IMG/VR virus record: IMGVR_UViG_3300022689_000470
Location: 1-24,439 of that record
Direction: 5' to 3' (one strand)
Origin: a virus
Length of the DNA stretch: 24,439 nt
Both the position numbers and the translations under genes were made by a program. Every line of letters starts with the position of its first letter. Position 1 is the stretch's first letter. The notes beneath the pieces are model-generated. The model worked only from the letters and a program-made list of their open reading frames with translations. It was not told where the DNA came from and searched no databases. Below are positions 11,916 through 19,222 of this stretch, piece after piece.

Positions 11916-12278
11916 ATGGGAGCTTTGACCACGGCCGGCAAGAACGCCGGGCTGGATGCGCTCGCCGCCGCGACGACGCTTTACATGGCGCCGTTCAACG
12001 GCGATCCGACTTCGGGCGGATCCGAAGTTTCCAGCTCGTTCACCGAGGGCCGCCAGCTTGTCGAGTTCGACGTCGCGACCGGCGGGCTGCTGAGCAACAC
12101 CAATGACGAGACCTGGACGGCGACCGCCGGCGTGACGGTGACGCATATCGCGCTTTATGACGCGGATACGGCGGGCACTTTGCTGGGATCGCACGAGCTG
12201 GCGGACAGCGCCGTGATGGTGGCCATCGATACGCTGGACTTCCCGGCCGGCAACGTCAACATTGTGCTGACGGACTAA
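11916..12278 (+). CDS. Small virion/tail-fibre-type protein
   Basis: A 120-residue protein starting at an ATG with an excellent AGGAGG upstream. The pattern MGALTTAGKNAGLDALAAAT, LYMAPFNGDPTSGGSEVSS, then LSNTNDETWTATAGVTVTHI and ALYDADTAGTLLG matches the short phage proteins often annotated as tail-fibre or baseplate proteins, with an 'LHTADPG...NEV...TVTHxGLW' plan. It is Thr/Ala-rich and probably beta-structured. It is the first gene of the accessory block, 7 bases before the tail-fibre-like gene. Structural role is likely; exact location in the virion is unknown. Confidence 0.6.
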   Translation: MGALTTAGKNAGLDALAAATTLYMAPFNGDPTSGGSEVSSSFTEGRQLVEFDVATGGLLSNTNDETWTATAGVTVTHIALYDADTAGTLLGSHELADSAVMVAIDTLDFPAGNVNIVLTD

Positions 12279-12285
12279 GCCCGTC

Positions 12286-13227
12286 ATGGCGCTCGCCGGG
12301 CTGCGCGGTCTTCACGGCCTTAGCTCGCTTGGCGGGCCGCAAAACGGGGCGGTGGAGCGCGCGCCGCGCGGGCGCCTGCGCGTCTCCTTTGAGGCCGCGG
12401 CGTCTGTCACGGCCACGCCTGTGGTGCATCACGTGCGCTCGGCCTCGTTTGAGGCCGCGGCGGCGCTGACGGCTGAGCGGGCCTCTGATGGAATAGACGC
12501 GGACGCGCAGGCGGTCATCGATGCGATGAGCCCGACGCCGGATGCGGCCCGGCAAGGCGTGATCGATGATCTGGTGACGGACCTGAAGGGCTTCGGTCTG
12601 TGGTCGAAGATCGACGTGCTGGCGCTGTTGGCGTGCCACGCCGCGGGCAATGAGGTGATCAACTGGGTTTCGCCCGGCACGAACGATCTGGATCCGATCA
12701 ACAGCCCGGCCTTTACGGTGGACGGCGGCGTCGTCGGCGGCGGGAACGGGCATTACAATTCGATCAGAGAGGACGAGGCGTTTCCCGGCCCCGCGGGCGC
12801 GATGGCGATCTGGAGCTTTACCCAGGGCGCGGAGACGCACGGCGGCGCCTGCGGCGGCAACAGCACGCTGATCGCCCCGCGCCGGCAGCAAAGCGGCAAT
12901 GCGTTCGTTCACCGTGTGATCGCTAACCCGACCATCAACGCGGGCGTGCAATCCGACGGCCGCGGGTTGTGGATGTCTTCGCACACAAGCTCCGGCGTTT
13001 GCCAGGGCTATCGCAACGGCGTGGCGCAGGGCGCGTCGAGCACGACCTATGTGGCGGGGAGCACGTTCCGCCTGGCCGTTGGCGCGCGCCGGATCAACGA
13101 GACGATTTACCCCGCCGAAACCCAGCTCGGCCTGTTCATGGTCTCGAGCGACGGGTTCACGGCGCAGGAGGCGGCGGACTTTTACACCGCCGTCAATACT
13201 TACATGACCGCGATCGGCGCGGTCTGA
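12286..13227 (+). CDS. Tail-fibre-like structural protein (lectin-fold type)
   Basis: A 313-residue protein. After a basic start it has a short internal repeat (SFEAAASVTA at about 34 and SFEAAAALTA at about 54), then DADAQAVIDAMSPTPDAARQ, ALLACHAAGNEVINWVSPGT and DPINSPAFTVDGGVVGGGNG. It continues with concanavalin/LamG-like strands and ends SSDGFTAQEAADFYTAVNTY. The 'INW.SPGT...NSP.FT.D.G' plan is typical of phage receptor-binding or fibre proteins. There is no strong Shine-Dalgarno, so translation may be coupled to the preceding gene. A fibre-like gene here, before terminase rather than after the tail genes, is unusual. Confidence 0.65.
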   Translation: MALAGLRGLHGLSSLGGPQNGAVERAPRGRLRVSFEAAASVTATPVVHHVRSASFEAAAALTAERASDGIDADAQAVIDAMSPTPDAARQGVIDDLVTDLKGFGLWSKIDVLALLACHAAGNEVINWVSPGTNDLDPINSPAFTVDGGVVGGGNGHYNSIREDEAFPGPAGAMAIWSFTQGAETHGGACGGNSTLIAPRRQQSGNAFVHRVIANPTINAGVQSDGRGLWMSSHTSSGVCQGYRNGVAQGASSTTYVAGSTFRLAVGARRINETIYPAETQLGLFMVSSDGFTAQEAADFYTAVNTYMTAIGAV

Positions 13228-13244
13228 TCTGAGGGAGAGGTCCC

Positions 13245-13574
13245 ATGCCTATGTTTTCTGCGCCCTACACGGTGATGTTGCTGAGCCCGCTGCAAAACAA
13301 CACGTTGAGCGAGCAGGAATGGGACGGCGCGCGCATGGAGGGCCAGCCGATTCCGACGGGGAGCACCTATACGGAGCCGGGAGACAGCGTGCCGCTCAAT
13401 CAGCAGGCGCTGGATCAGGGTTATACGCATTACTTGCCGCTGGCGAATCTGGCCAACCCCAATTTCACGCCGTGGCGCGCCTGGATGGAAGCCCTGCCGC
13501 AGGCCGGGATCGACACCTATCTCGAGGCCCCGGTCGCTCCCCTGCCGCTTCCGGCCGAGCCGACCCCGGCCTAA
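13245..13574 (+). CDS. Hypothetical protein after the fibre-like gene
   Basis: A 109-residue protein with a good GAGGGAGAGG ribosome-binding region. It begins MPMFSAPYTVMLLSPLQNNT, contains TGSTYTEPGDSVPLNQQALD and HYLPLANLANPNFTPWRAWM, and ends in a Pro/Ala tail. I do not recognise a family. It follows the fibre-like gene by 17 bases and is directly followed by an intrinsic terminator, so it may be a fibre chaperone or accessory protein (inference from position). Confidence 0.65.
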   Translation: MPMFSAPYTVMLLSPLQNNTLSEQEWDGARMEGQPIPTGSTYTEPGDSVPLNQQALDQGYTHYLPLANLANPNFTPWRAWMEALPQAGIDTYLEAPVAPLPLPAEPTPA

Positions 13575-13592
13575 TCGCAACACATGACCTTG

Positions 13593-13622
13593 CGGCCCGG
13601 CCTCACACGCCGGGCCGTTTTT
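13593..13622 (+). terminator. Intrinsic terminator
   Basis: CGGCCCGGC (13593-13601), 7-base loop, GCCGGGCCG (13609-13617), then TTTTT (13618-13622): a 9-bp perfect GC stem with a T-run. It ends the fibre-like transcription unit, yet the GGAGG of the next gene starts only 3 bases after the T-run, so that gene needs read-through, its own promoter, or antitermination. Confidence 0.85.
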
Positions 13623-13635
13623 CTCGGAGGCGGCG

Positions 13636-13968
13636 ATGGCGAAAGCGAAGATCGTACAATGGCGCGCCGTCGGCCTGCCGGCGCGGGACAGCATGATTAT
13701 CCCTCAGGCCTCGGTCGCCGGACCGCTGGCCGTCGACACGCTCGACACGGCCGGGACAGACTCTGTCGCTCTGAACGACGACGCTGTCGTGGTCGAGGTT
13801 TTCGCGCTGGACGATCCCTTGTCCTACCGGGTCGGCGCCGAAGCGCAGCCGGCGGGCGATATTGATCTGTCAAACACGGTCCCGGTCCTATCGAGCAGCC
13901 GCGCCGAGTTGATCCCGGCCGGCCTGGCCGGCTCCCTAAAGATTACGATCGTCGCCGGCGTCGATTAA
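13636..13968 (+). CDS. Hypothetical, probable virion-associated protein
   Basis: A 110-residue protein starting with GGAGG 7 bases upstream. It opens MAKAKIVQWRAVGLPARDSM and continues as mostly beta-type sequence (LNDDAVVVEVFALDDPLSYR; SLKITIVAGVD at the end). I do not recognise the family. It lies directly behind an intrinsic terminator and overlaps the next gene by one base (TAATG). The acidic, strand-rich make-up would suit a structural protein, but this is a guess. Confidence 0.65.
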   Translation: MAKAKIVQWRAVGLPARDSMIIPQASVAGPLAVDTLDTAGTDSVALNDDAVVVEVFALDDPLSYRVGAEAQPAGDIDLSNTVPVLSSSRAELIPAGLAGSLKITIVAGVD

Positions 13969-14165
13969 TGAACTGCCGCGCTTGTCGACACTGGAGCCCC
14001 GCAAAGGGCCCGAGCGGGGTCTGCGTGCTGCGTGGCGCGGTCACGCGGGCCACGGACGGATGCGGGCTTTACGAGGCCGAAGGGGAGGAGCAGGCCCGCA
14101 AGCCTGAGGCGCCCCAGCGGGTGAAGCGAAAGACCCGCCCGGCCGCAGCGCGCCGCACGCGATGA
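13968..14165 (+). CDS. Small four-cysteine protein (possible zinc ribbon)
   Basis: A 65-residue protein with four Cys in the first half: C3 and C6 (CRACRHWSP), C19 (GVCVLRG) and C32 (TDGCGLYE), followed by a basic tail KRKTRPAAARRTR. The CxxCxxW...C...C plan suggests a small metal-binding module as in several phage and bacterial mini-proteins. The start overlaps the previous stop as TAATG, and its end overlaps the next start as ATGA, so it is translated within a coupled trio. Function unknown. Confidence 0.6.
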   Translation: MNCRACRHWSPAKGPSGVCVLRGAVTRATDGCGLYEAEGEEQARKPEAPQRVKRKTRPAAARRTR

Positions 14166-14923
14166 TCAGGCTGGACGTCCGTTCGGATATCAAAGACTTC
14201 CGGAAGCAGCTGACCAGCCTGCAGAAGCAACAGCTGCCGTTCGCCGTTTCCCTCGCTGTCAATCGCACGGCTGAGGCGGTGAAGGAGCAAAACGTCGTAA
14301 ACATGAAGCGGGTGTTTGATCGCCCGACACGGTTCACTCTTAACGCTCAGGCGATCCGCCGCGGGAACAAGCGCGCCCCTGAGGCCGAGCTGTTCTTTCG
14401 CGACTTCGCCCCGAAGGGCACGCCCGCGGGCAAGTATCTCATCCCACAGGTCGAGGGCGGCTATAGGCGGGCCAAGCGTCATGAGGTCGCGCTTCGGCGC
14501 ATAGGCGTTCTGCGGGACGATGAATACACAGCCCCCGCACCCGGCGCGCGCCTCAACGCCTTCGGAAATATCCCGGCCAGCCGGTACACCGCCATCCTCG
14601 CTCAGCTGCAAGCCTTCGGAGAGCAGGGTTATCTCGCCAATGAGACAGCCAGAAGCCGAGCGCGCAATCGCGGGAGAGCCCGATACTTCACCCCTCAGTT
14701 CGGAAGCAGGCTGCCCAGAGGCGTGTGGGAGCGAACAACCCGCGGAACGATCAAGCCCGTCCTCTGGTTCATCAAGGCTCCGCGTTACCAGAGGCGGTTC
14801 CGGTTCCAGGATCTCTCATCCTATGAAGCGCGCCGGCGCTTTCCTCGCATTATGCGCAAGGCCATGGAGTACGCGGTGAAGACCGCAACGAAGAAACCCA
14901 GGCGGCTTAGGCGGGCAAGGTGA
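14162..14923 (+). CDS. Minor-tail-protein-like (GpZ-like) gene with different codon use
   Basis: A 253-residue basic protein. The N-terminal plan (DIKDFRKQLTSLQKQQLPFA, then VSLAVNRTAEAVKEQ and RVFDRPTRFTLNAQAIR) resembles phage minor tail or tail-completion proteins of the lambda Z type. The middle has GTPAGKYLIPQVEGGYRRAK, and the C-terminus is rich in Arg and Lys. Arg is often encoded by AGA/AGG, which its neighbours mostly avoid in favour of CGC/CGG, suggesting a separate origin. It sits before the terminase genes, not near the tail genes, again suggesting an inserted module. A stretch of 142 bases with an inverted repeat separates it from terminase. Confidence 0.55.
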   Translation: MIRLDVRSDIKDFRKQLTSLQKQQLPFAVSLAVNRTAEAVKEQNVVNMKRVFDRPTRFTLNAQAIRRGNKRAPEAELFFRDFAPKGTPAGKYLIPQVEGGYRRAKRHEVALRRIGVLRDDEYTAPAPGARLNAFGNIPASRYTAILAQLQAFGEQGYLANETARSRARNRGRARYFTPQFGSRLPRGVWERTTRGTIKPVLWFIKAPRYQRRFRFQDLSSYEARRRFPRIMRKAMEYAVKTATKKPRRLRRAR

Positions 14924-15017
14924 GCGGGGAGCGCCGACCAGTCCTGACGGGCCACCCCTATCGCGGGTCCTTCCAGAGGGGGCGGGGTGTGGGTAATTCG
15001 ATCCCCGATACATATCT

Positions 15018-15040
15018 AGCCATAAGGTTTCTATATGGCT
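15018..15040. repeat. Inverted repeat in AT-rich patch upstream of terminase
   Basis: AGCCATA (15018-15024) and TATGGCT (15034-15040) are perfect 7-bp arms around a 9-base spacer, in an unusually AT-rich patch just before the terminase small-subunit gene. It could be an operator at a late promoter, or part of the packaging (cos) site where terminase binds. No T-run follows. I cannot tell these options apart from sequence alone. Confidence 0.45.
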
Positions 15041-15065
15041 CGCCGCCTCCGTATTAGCCGGATCA

Positions 15066-15623
15066 ATGACTAAGAAGCGGCGGGGCCGGGACGTCGGCCG
15101 CAAAGAGGCCGCAGAGATCTTCGGCGTCGACCAAAAGACCATTGACCGTTGGAAGGAGCGCGGTTGCCCGGTTTTCGGCGTAACCGAGAACGGACGGGGA
15201 ACGCTTTACAACACGGCGGCCATGGCGGACTGGCGCGTCGAGGTGGCGCGCGAGGAGGCGACGCCGTCCGCTTCGCTGGAAGATTTCGAGACGTCACGAG
15301 CGCGAAAGATGGCGGCCGAGGCGGACATGGCGGAGATCGAGCGGGACAGGCAACGCGGCGACTTGGTGCCGCTGGACGCGGTCATGGCGGCGACGCGTCA
15401 CGACTACAGCGTAGTGCGGTCACGTCTCACGGCTTTGCCGGGCTCCTTGGCGGCGTCCATAGACCCCGATCGCGCCGTCGAAATCGAACCGATCATCTCG
15501 GATGGTGTGAATGACATCTTGCGCGAGCTACGAGATGACGCCGAGCGCTATGGCGGTTCTGGCGACGATACGCAGGGTGAGGGCGGAGACGCTGAAGCCG
15601 GTCCCGCGGCTCAGCCTGATTGA
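15066..15623 (+). CDS. Terminase small subunit, Nu1-like
   Basis: A 185-residue DNA-packaging protein. The N-terminus (GRDVGRKEAAEIFGVDQKTI then DRWKERGCPVFG) is the winged helix-turn-helix of lambda Nu1-type small terminases, which bind the cos site. A helical middle (SRARKMAAEADMAEIERDRQ; GDLVPLDAVMAATR) and acidic C-terminus (GGSGDDTQGEGGDAEAG) follow, the latter probably contacting the large subunit. It overlaps the large-subunit gene at its 3' end. Start at the ATG 15066; no strong Shine-Dalgarno is seen. Confidence 0.9.
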   Translation: MTKKRRGRDVGRKEAAEIFGVDQKTIDRWKERGCPVFGVTENGRGTLYNTAAMADWRVEVAREEATPSASLEDFETSRARKMAAEADMAEIERDRQRGDLVPLDAVMAATRHDYSVVRSRLTALPGSLAASIDPDRAVEIEPIISDGVNDILRELRDDAERYGGSGDDTQGEGGDAEAGPAAQPD

Positions 15624-17490
15624 GTGGGCGGACGAGCACAGGCGTCTCTCGCGCCGCGCCGCTTCGACGCCGGGGCGCTGGCGCACGGCCGCGCGGCCGA
15701 TGAGTCTGGGGCCGACCCATGCGGTCACTGATCCACGGATCAGAACAATCACGTGCATGGCCCCGACGCAGGAGTTCAAGACGGAGCTGATCCTGAACGC
15801 GGCGGCGTATTTCGTGCACCAGGACCCGGCGCCGGTCTTGATGATGCTGCCGACGGACAAGCTGGCGGAGTCATTCTCGAAAGACCGGCTGGAGCCGCTG
15901 ATTTACGAGACGCCGCTGCTTGAGGAGATCGCGCCGCCCCGCAAGTCGCGCTCGCCGGACGCGACGCTTTTGCGCAAGGCGTTCGAGACCGGCGCGGTGA
16001 TCGATCTGGTCGGCGCGAACAGCCCCACCGATCTGTCCAGCCGGCCCAAGCGAGTCGTGCTGGCCGACGAGGTGGACAAGTATCCGGCCTCGGCCGGGAA
16101 GGAAGGAGATCCGCTTCTGCTCGCGGAAAAGCGGCAATCGACCTTCTGGAATCGCAAGAGCATTCGAACGTGCTCGCCCACGGTCAAGGGCTTCTCCCGG
16201 ATCGGCCGGGAGTATGCCGAGAGCGATCAGCGAAAGCTGTTCGTGCATTGCCCGCACTGCGGCGAGGGTCAGACGCTCACCTGGGATCAGGTGCACTGGG
16301 AAAAGGACGAAGACGGGACGCACCGGCCGGAGACGGCGGCTGTCTCCTGCAAGTGCTGCGGGGCGCTGTGGAGCGAGCGCGAGCGGCGAGACGCGGTGCG
16401 TGCTGTGGCGCAGGCGCGTGACTTCGGCTGGCGCCAGACCAAGCCGTTCAAGTGCTGCGGCGAGGATCACCGCCCGGCGACCTGGACGGGCGATGACGGC
16501 TGGGATGAGGAAGGGCGGGTTCAGTGTCCGCGCTGCGGGTCGAAACCGCACGGCGTCGAACATGCCGGCTTCAACGTCTCGAAGATCTACAGCGTCACCC
16601 AGCGGCTTGACGAGATGGTGACCGAGTTCCTGCGCGCGAAGGCGGATCCGCATCTGCTCCAGGTATGGGTGAACACGCAGCTTGCGGAGGAGTGGGAGGA
16701 GGGCGGCGCGCCGACCGATGACGCCGCGCTGATGCGTCGGCGCGAAGCCTACGCCCGCGGCGACCTGCCCGCCGGCGTGATTGTCCTGACGGCGGGCGTC
16801 GATGTGCAGGACGATCGCCTGGAATATGAGATTGTTGGCTGGGGCGCGGGCCGCGAAAGCTGGGGCGTCGAATACGGGCGGCTTTACGGGGACCCGGCGT
16901 CTGCAGAGCTTTGGGCGGGCTTGGACCGCGCGCTGCTGAGCGAGTTTCGGCGCGCAGACGGCCTTCCGCTTCGCTTGGCCTCGGCCTGCGTCGATTCCGG
17001 CGGTCATCACGCGCAAGCCGTTTTCGAGTTCACAGCCGAGCGCTGGAGCCGGCGGGTGTATGCGATCAAGGGTGACGGCGGCGCGGGAAAGCCGGTCTGG
17101 CCGCGCACGCCGAGCAAGAGCAAGACGGGCTACACGCTGTTCATAGTCGGCGCGAACGCCGCGACGGATCAGGTCTACAGCTATCTGAAGGTCGAAGAGC
17201 CGGGGCCGGGCTACAGCCATTTCCCGGCGGACTACGACGAAGTCTACTTCAAGCAGCTGGTGTCCGAGCGCCCGGTGACGCGCCGGGCGAACGGCGTGGA
17301 GCGGCGCGTTTACGAGAAACCGCCCGGCGTTCGTAACGAGGCGCTGGATTGCCGAAAGTATGCGCTCGCGGCCTTGATGAGCCTTGGGCCGGTGCTGCCC
17401 GCGCCCGGCGCGCCGGGCGCGTCCGCCGCGCCGCCGCGCGCGCCTAAGCCGAAGCCGAGCTGGATGAAGACGCGGAGGAGCTGGTTATGA
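15550..17490 (+). CDS. Terminase large subunit, GpA family
   Basis: A 646-residue packaging motor/nuclease of the lambda GpA family. From the chosen start, the N-terminus reads RRVRAETLKPVPRLSLIEWA. APTQEFKTE (71-79) is the Walker A-like loop and VVLADEVDKY (from 169) Walker B. Zinc-type Cys pairs are CPHC (234), CKCC (267), KCC (301) and CPRC (326). The nuclease domain begins TAGVDVQDD (414). In-frame ATGs at 15511 and 15535 would add 13 or 5 residues; 15550 fits family starts best, although 15511 has the only SD-like sequence. It overlaps both neighbours, the next gene by ATGA. The enzyme cuts concatemers and fills proheads with the Nu1-like partner. Confidence 0.93.
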   Translation: MAVLATIRRVRAETLKPVPRLSLIEWADEHRRLSRRAASTPGRWRTAARPMSLGPTHAVTDPRIRTITCMAPTQEFKTELILNAAAYFVHQDPAPVLMMLPTDKLAESFSKDRLEPLIYETPLLEEIAPPRKSRSPDATLLRKAFETGAVIDLVGANSPTDLSSRPKRVVLADEVDKYPASAGKEGDPLLLAEKRQSTFWNRKSIRTCSPTVKGFSRIGREYAESDQRKLFVHCPHCGEGQTLTWDQVHWEKDEDGTHRPETAAVSCKCCGALWSERERRDAVRAVAQARDFGWRQTKPFKCCGEDHRPATWTGDDGWDEEGRVQCPRCGSKPHGVEHAGFNVSKIYSVTQRLDEMVTEFLRAKADPHLLQVWVNTQLAEEWEEGGAPTDDAALMRRREAYARGDLPAGVIVLTAGVDVQDDRLEYEIVGWGAGRESWGVEYGRLYGDPASAELWAGLDRALLSEFRRADGLPLRLASACVDSGGHHAQAVFEFTAERWSRRVYAIKGDGGAGKPVWPRTPSKSKTGYTLFIVGANAATDQVYSYLKVEEPGPGYSHFPADYDEVYFKQLVSERPVTRRANGVERRVYEKPPGVRNEALDCRKYALAALMSLGPVLPAPGAPGASAAPPRAPKPKPSWMKTRRSWL

Positions 17491-17684
17491 GCCGCTACAC
17501 GCAGGCCCAGTACGATGCGCTTCGCGAGGCGGTCGCGCGCGGCGTGACCCGCGTCAGCTATAACGGCCAGACGGTCGAGTATCGCGACCTGGCCGAGATG
17601 AACCAGCTGCTGCTGCGGATGGAGTCCGATCTGGGGCTGTCCGAGCCGCGCGCGTCGCGCACGCGTTACGCGCGGGATTGCTGA
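17487..17684 (+). CDS. gpW-like head-to-tail joining protein
   Basis: A 65-residue protein: YTQAQYDALREAVARGVTRV, then SYNGQTVEYRDLAEM and NQLLLRMESDLG. This two-helix plus beta-hairpin plan (R/V-S-Y-N-G-Q-x-V-E-Y/F) matches lambda gpW-like head-tail connectors. It sits between terminase and portal as in lambda, coupled to the terminase stop by ATGA and followed by the portal after two bases. Its role is to close the portal end of the filled head and receive the tail. Confidence 0.85.
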   Translation: MSRYTQAQYDALREAVARGVTRVSYNGQTVEYRDLAEMNQLLLRMESDLGLSEPRASRTRYARDC

Positions 17685-17686
17685 CC

Positions 17687-19222
17687 GTGGCGGATCGCAG
17701 CTGGCTTGATCAGGCGATCGCTTTCGTCTCGCCGAAGGCGGCGGCGCAGCGCGCATCCTGGCGCAAGGCGCTGGACGCCGCGCACGGCCGGCGGAGCTAT
17801 GAGGCGGCGAAGAAAGGACGGCTCAGCGGCTGGACGGCGTCGGACGCCTCTGCGTCCGCGTTGGCGGAGGCCGCCGCCCCGAAGCTGCGGGCGCGATGCC
17901 GGGAGCTGGCGCGCAACGACGCTTACGCGGCGCGCGGGATCAGCGTCATCTGTGAAAGCGCGATCGGCGGCGCGGGCCTGACCCCGCAGCCCGACACGGG
18001 CGATGACGCGCTCGACACGCAAATTACGGAAGCCTTCAAGGCCTGGTGCGAGGAATGCGACGCGACCGGCGACAGCGACTTCTTCGGGGTCCAGGATCTG
18101 GCTTGCCGCACGATCGTGGAGGCCGGAGACGTGCTCATCCGGCGGCGGCTTCGCCGCTCGACGGACGGGCTGAGCGTGCCTTTGCAGGTCCAGCTTCTGG
18201 AGCCGGATCATCTGGACGCGGCGCTGACGCGCAACGGTGGAAACGATGTCGTCGGCGGGATTGAGCTTGATCAGCTCGACCGGCGCCAAGCCTATCATCT
18301 TTTCCGGGACCATCCCGGAGACAGCCGCTTGCGTGTGCGGGGCCGCACGCTGACGTCAACGCGCGTGCCTGCGAGCGAGATCGCGCACGCCTTCATCAAG
18401 GCGCGACCCGGTCAGCTTCTCGGCGTGCCATGGCTTTCACCGGTCATCCTTGATCTTGTGGATCTCAAGGATTTTGAAGAAGCGGCTCTGGTCCGCGCCA
18501 AGGTCGAGGCGTGCATCGGCCTTCTGGTCACGACGCCGGATGGCGGCGCCGGCCCGATCGCTCCCGCGGGATTCGTGACTGACGACGATGACGGGCGGGT
18601 GGAGACGCTTCATCCCGGCATGGTTGAATACCTGAAGCCGGGCGAGACGATCGAGTCGCTGAATCCGACGCCGACGAACGGCTATGACGCGTTCACACGC
18701 GCGCGTTTGCACAAGATCGCGACCGGCATCGGCATGCCCTACATGCTGCTGACCGGCGATGTCAGTCAGGCGAACTTCAGCTCGTACAAGGCCGGGCTGG
18801 TTCCGTTCAAGCAGATGATCCGCCGCTTTCAAAAGCGCGTCCTGTTACCGATGGTCTGCCGGCCCCTCTGGCGCTGGTTCATTGATGCGGCCGAGGCGGC
18901 CGGGCGGATTGATCGCGCCGAGTACGGCGTGCGCTGGACCCTGCCGGGATTTGAGAGCATCGACCGGCAAAAGGAGGCGCTGGGCGAGCTGCAGGAAATC
19001 CGCATGGGCAAAACCTCGCTGCAGGAGGTCATCCGCCAGGGCGGAGGCAGTTTTGACCGCGTCATGGCCGAGTGGGCCGCGTTCGCGGCGCATGTCGACG
19101 GAAAAGAACTCGTGTTCGACAGCGACCCGCGCCGGGTGACGCGCGCAGGCGTCGGACAGCCCAGCGACCCGAGAGCGCAGCGAGAAGACGGCGGCGAGGC
19201 GCCGCAGAGCGGAGGCGAGTAA
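17687..19222 (+). CDS. Portal protein, lambda family
   Basis: A 511-residue lambda-type portal, the dodecameric ring at the head vertex through which DNA passes. Family features: ARCRELARNDAYAARGISVI near the N-terminus, SDFFGVQDLACRTIVEAGDV, then QVQLLEPDHLD, HAFIKARPGQLLGVPWLSPV, and TGDVSQANFSSYKAG. Start is GTG at 17687; a TTG nine bases upstream is also possible. It ends with a Gly/Glu/Arg-rich tail and overlaps the next gene as TAATG. The core motifs look complete. Confidence 0.93.
   Translation: MADRSWLDQAIAFVSPKAAAQRASWRKALDAAHGRRSYEAAKKGRLSGWTASDASASALAEAAAPKLRARCRELARNDAYAARGISVICESAIGGAGLTPQPDTGDDALDTQITEAFKAWCEECDATGDSDFFGVQDLACRTIVEAGDVLIRRRLRRSTDGLSVPLQVQLLEPDHLDAALTRNGGNDVVGGIELDQLDRRQAYHLFRDHPGDSRLRVRGRTLTSTRVPASEIAHAFIKARPGQLLGVPWLSPVILDLVDLKDFEEAALVRAKVEACIGLLVTTPDGGAGPIAPAGFVTDDDDGRVETLHPGMVEYLKPGETIESLNPTPTNGYDAFTRARLHKIATGIGMPYMLLTGDVSQANFSSYKAGLVPFKQMIRRFQKRVLLPMVCRPLWRWFIDAAEAAGRIDRAEYGVRWTLPGFESIDRQKEALGELQEIRMGKTSLQEVIRQGGGSFDRVMAEWAAFAAHVDGKELVFDSDPRRVTRAGVGQPSDPRAQREDGGEAPQSGGE

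Noticed and set aside
15871-17220. Long minus-strand open frame (449 codons) opposite the large terminase
   Set aside because: Antisense shadow: Arg/Ala-rich without domains, while the plus strand has intact terminase motifs.
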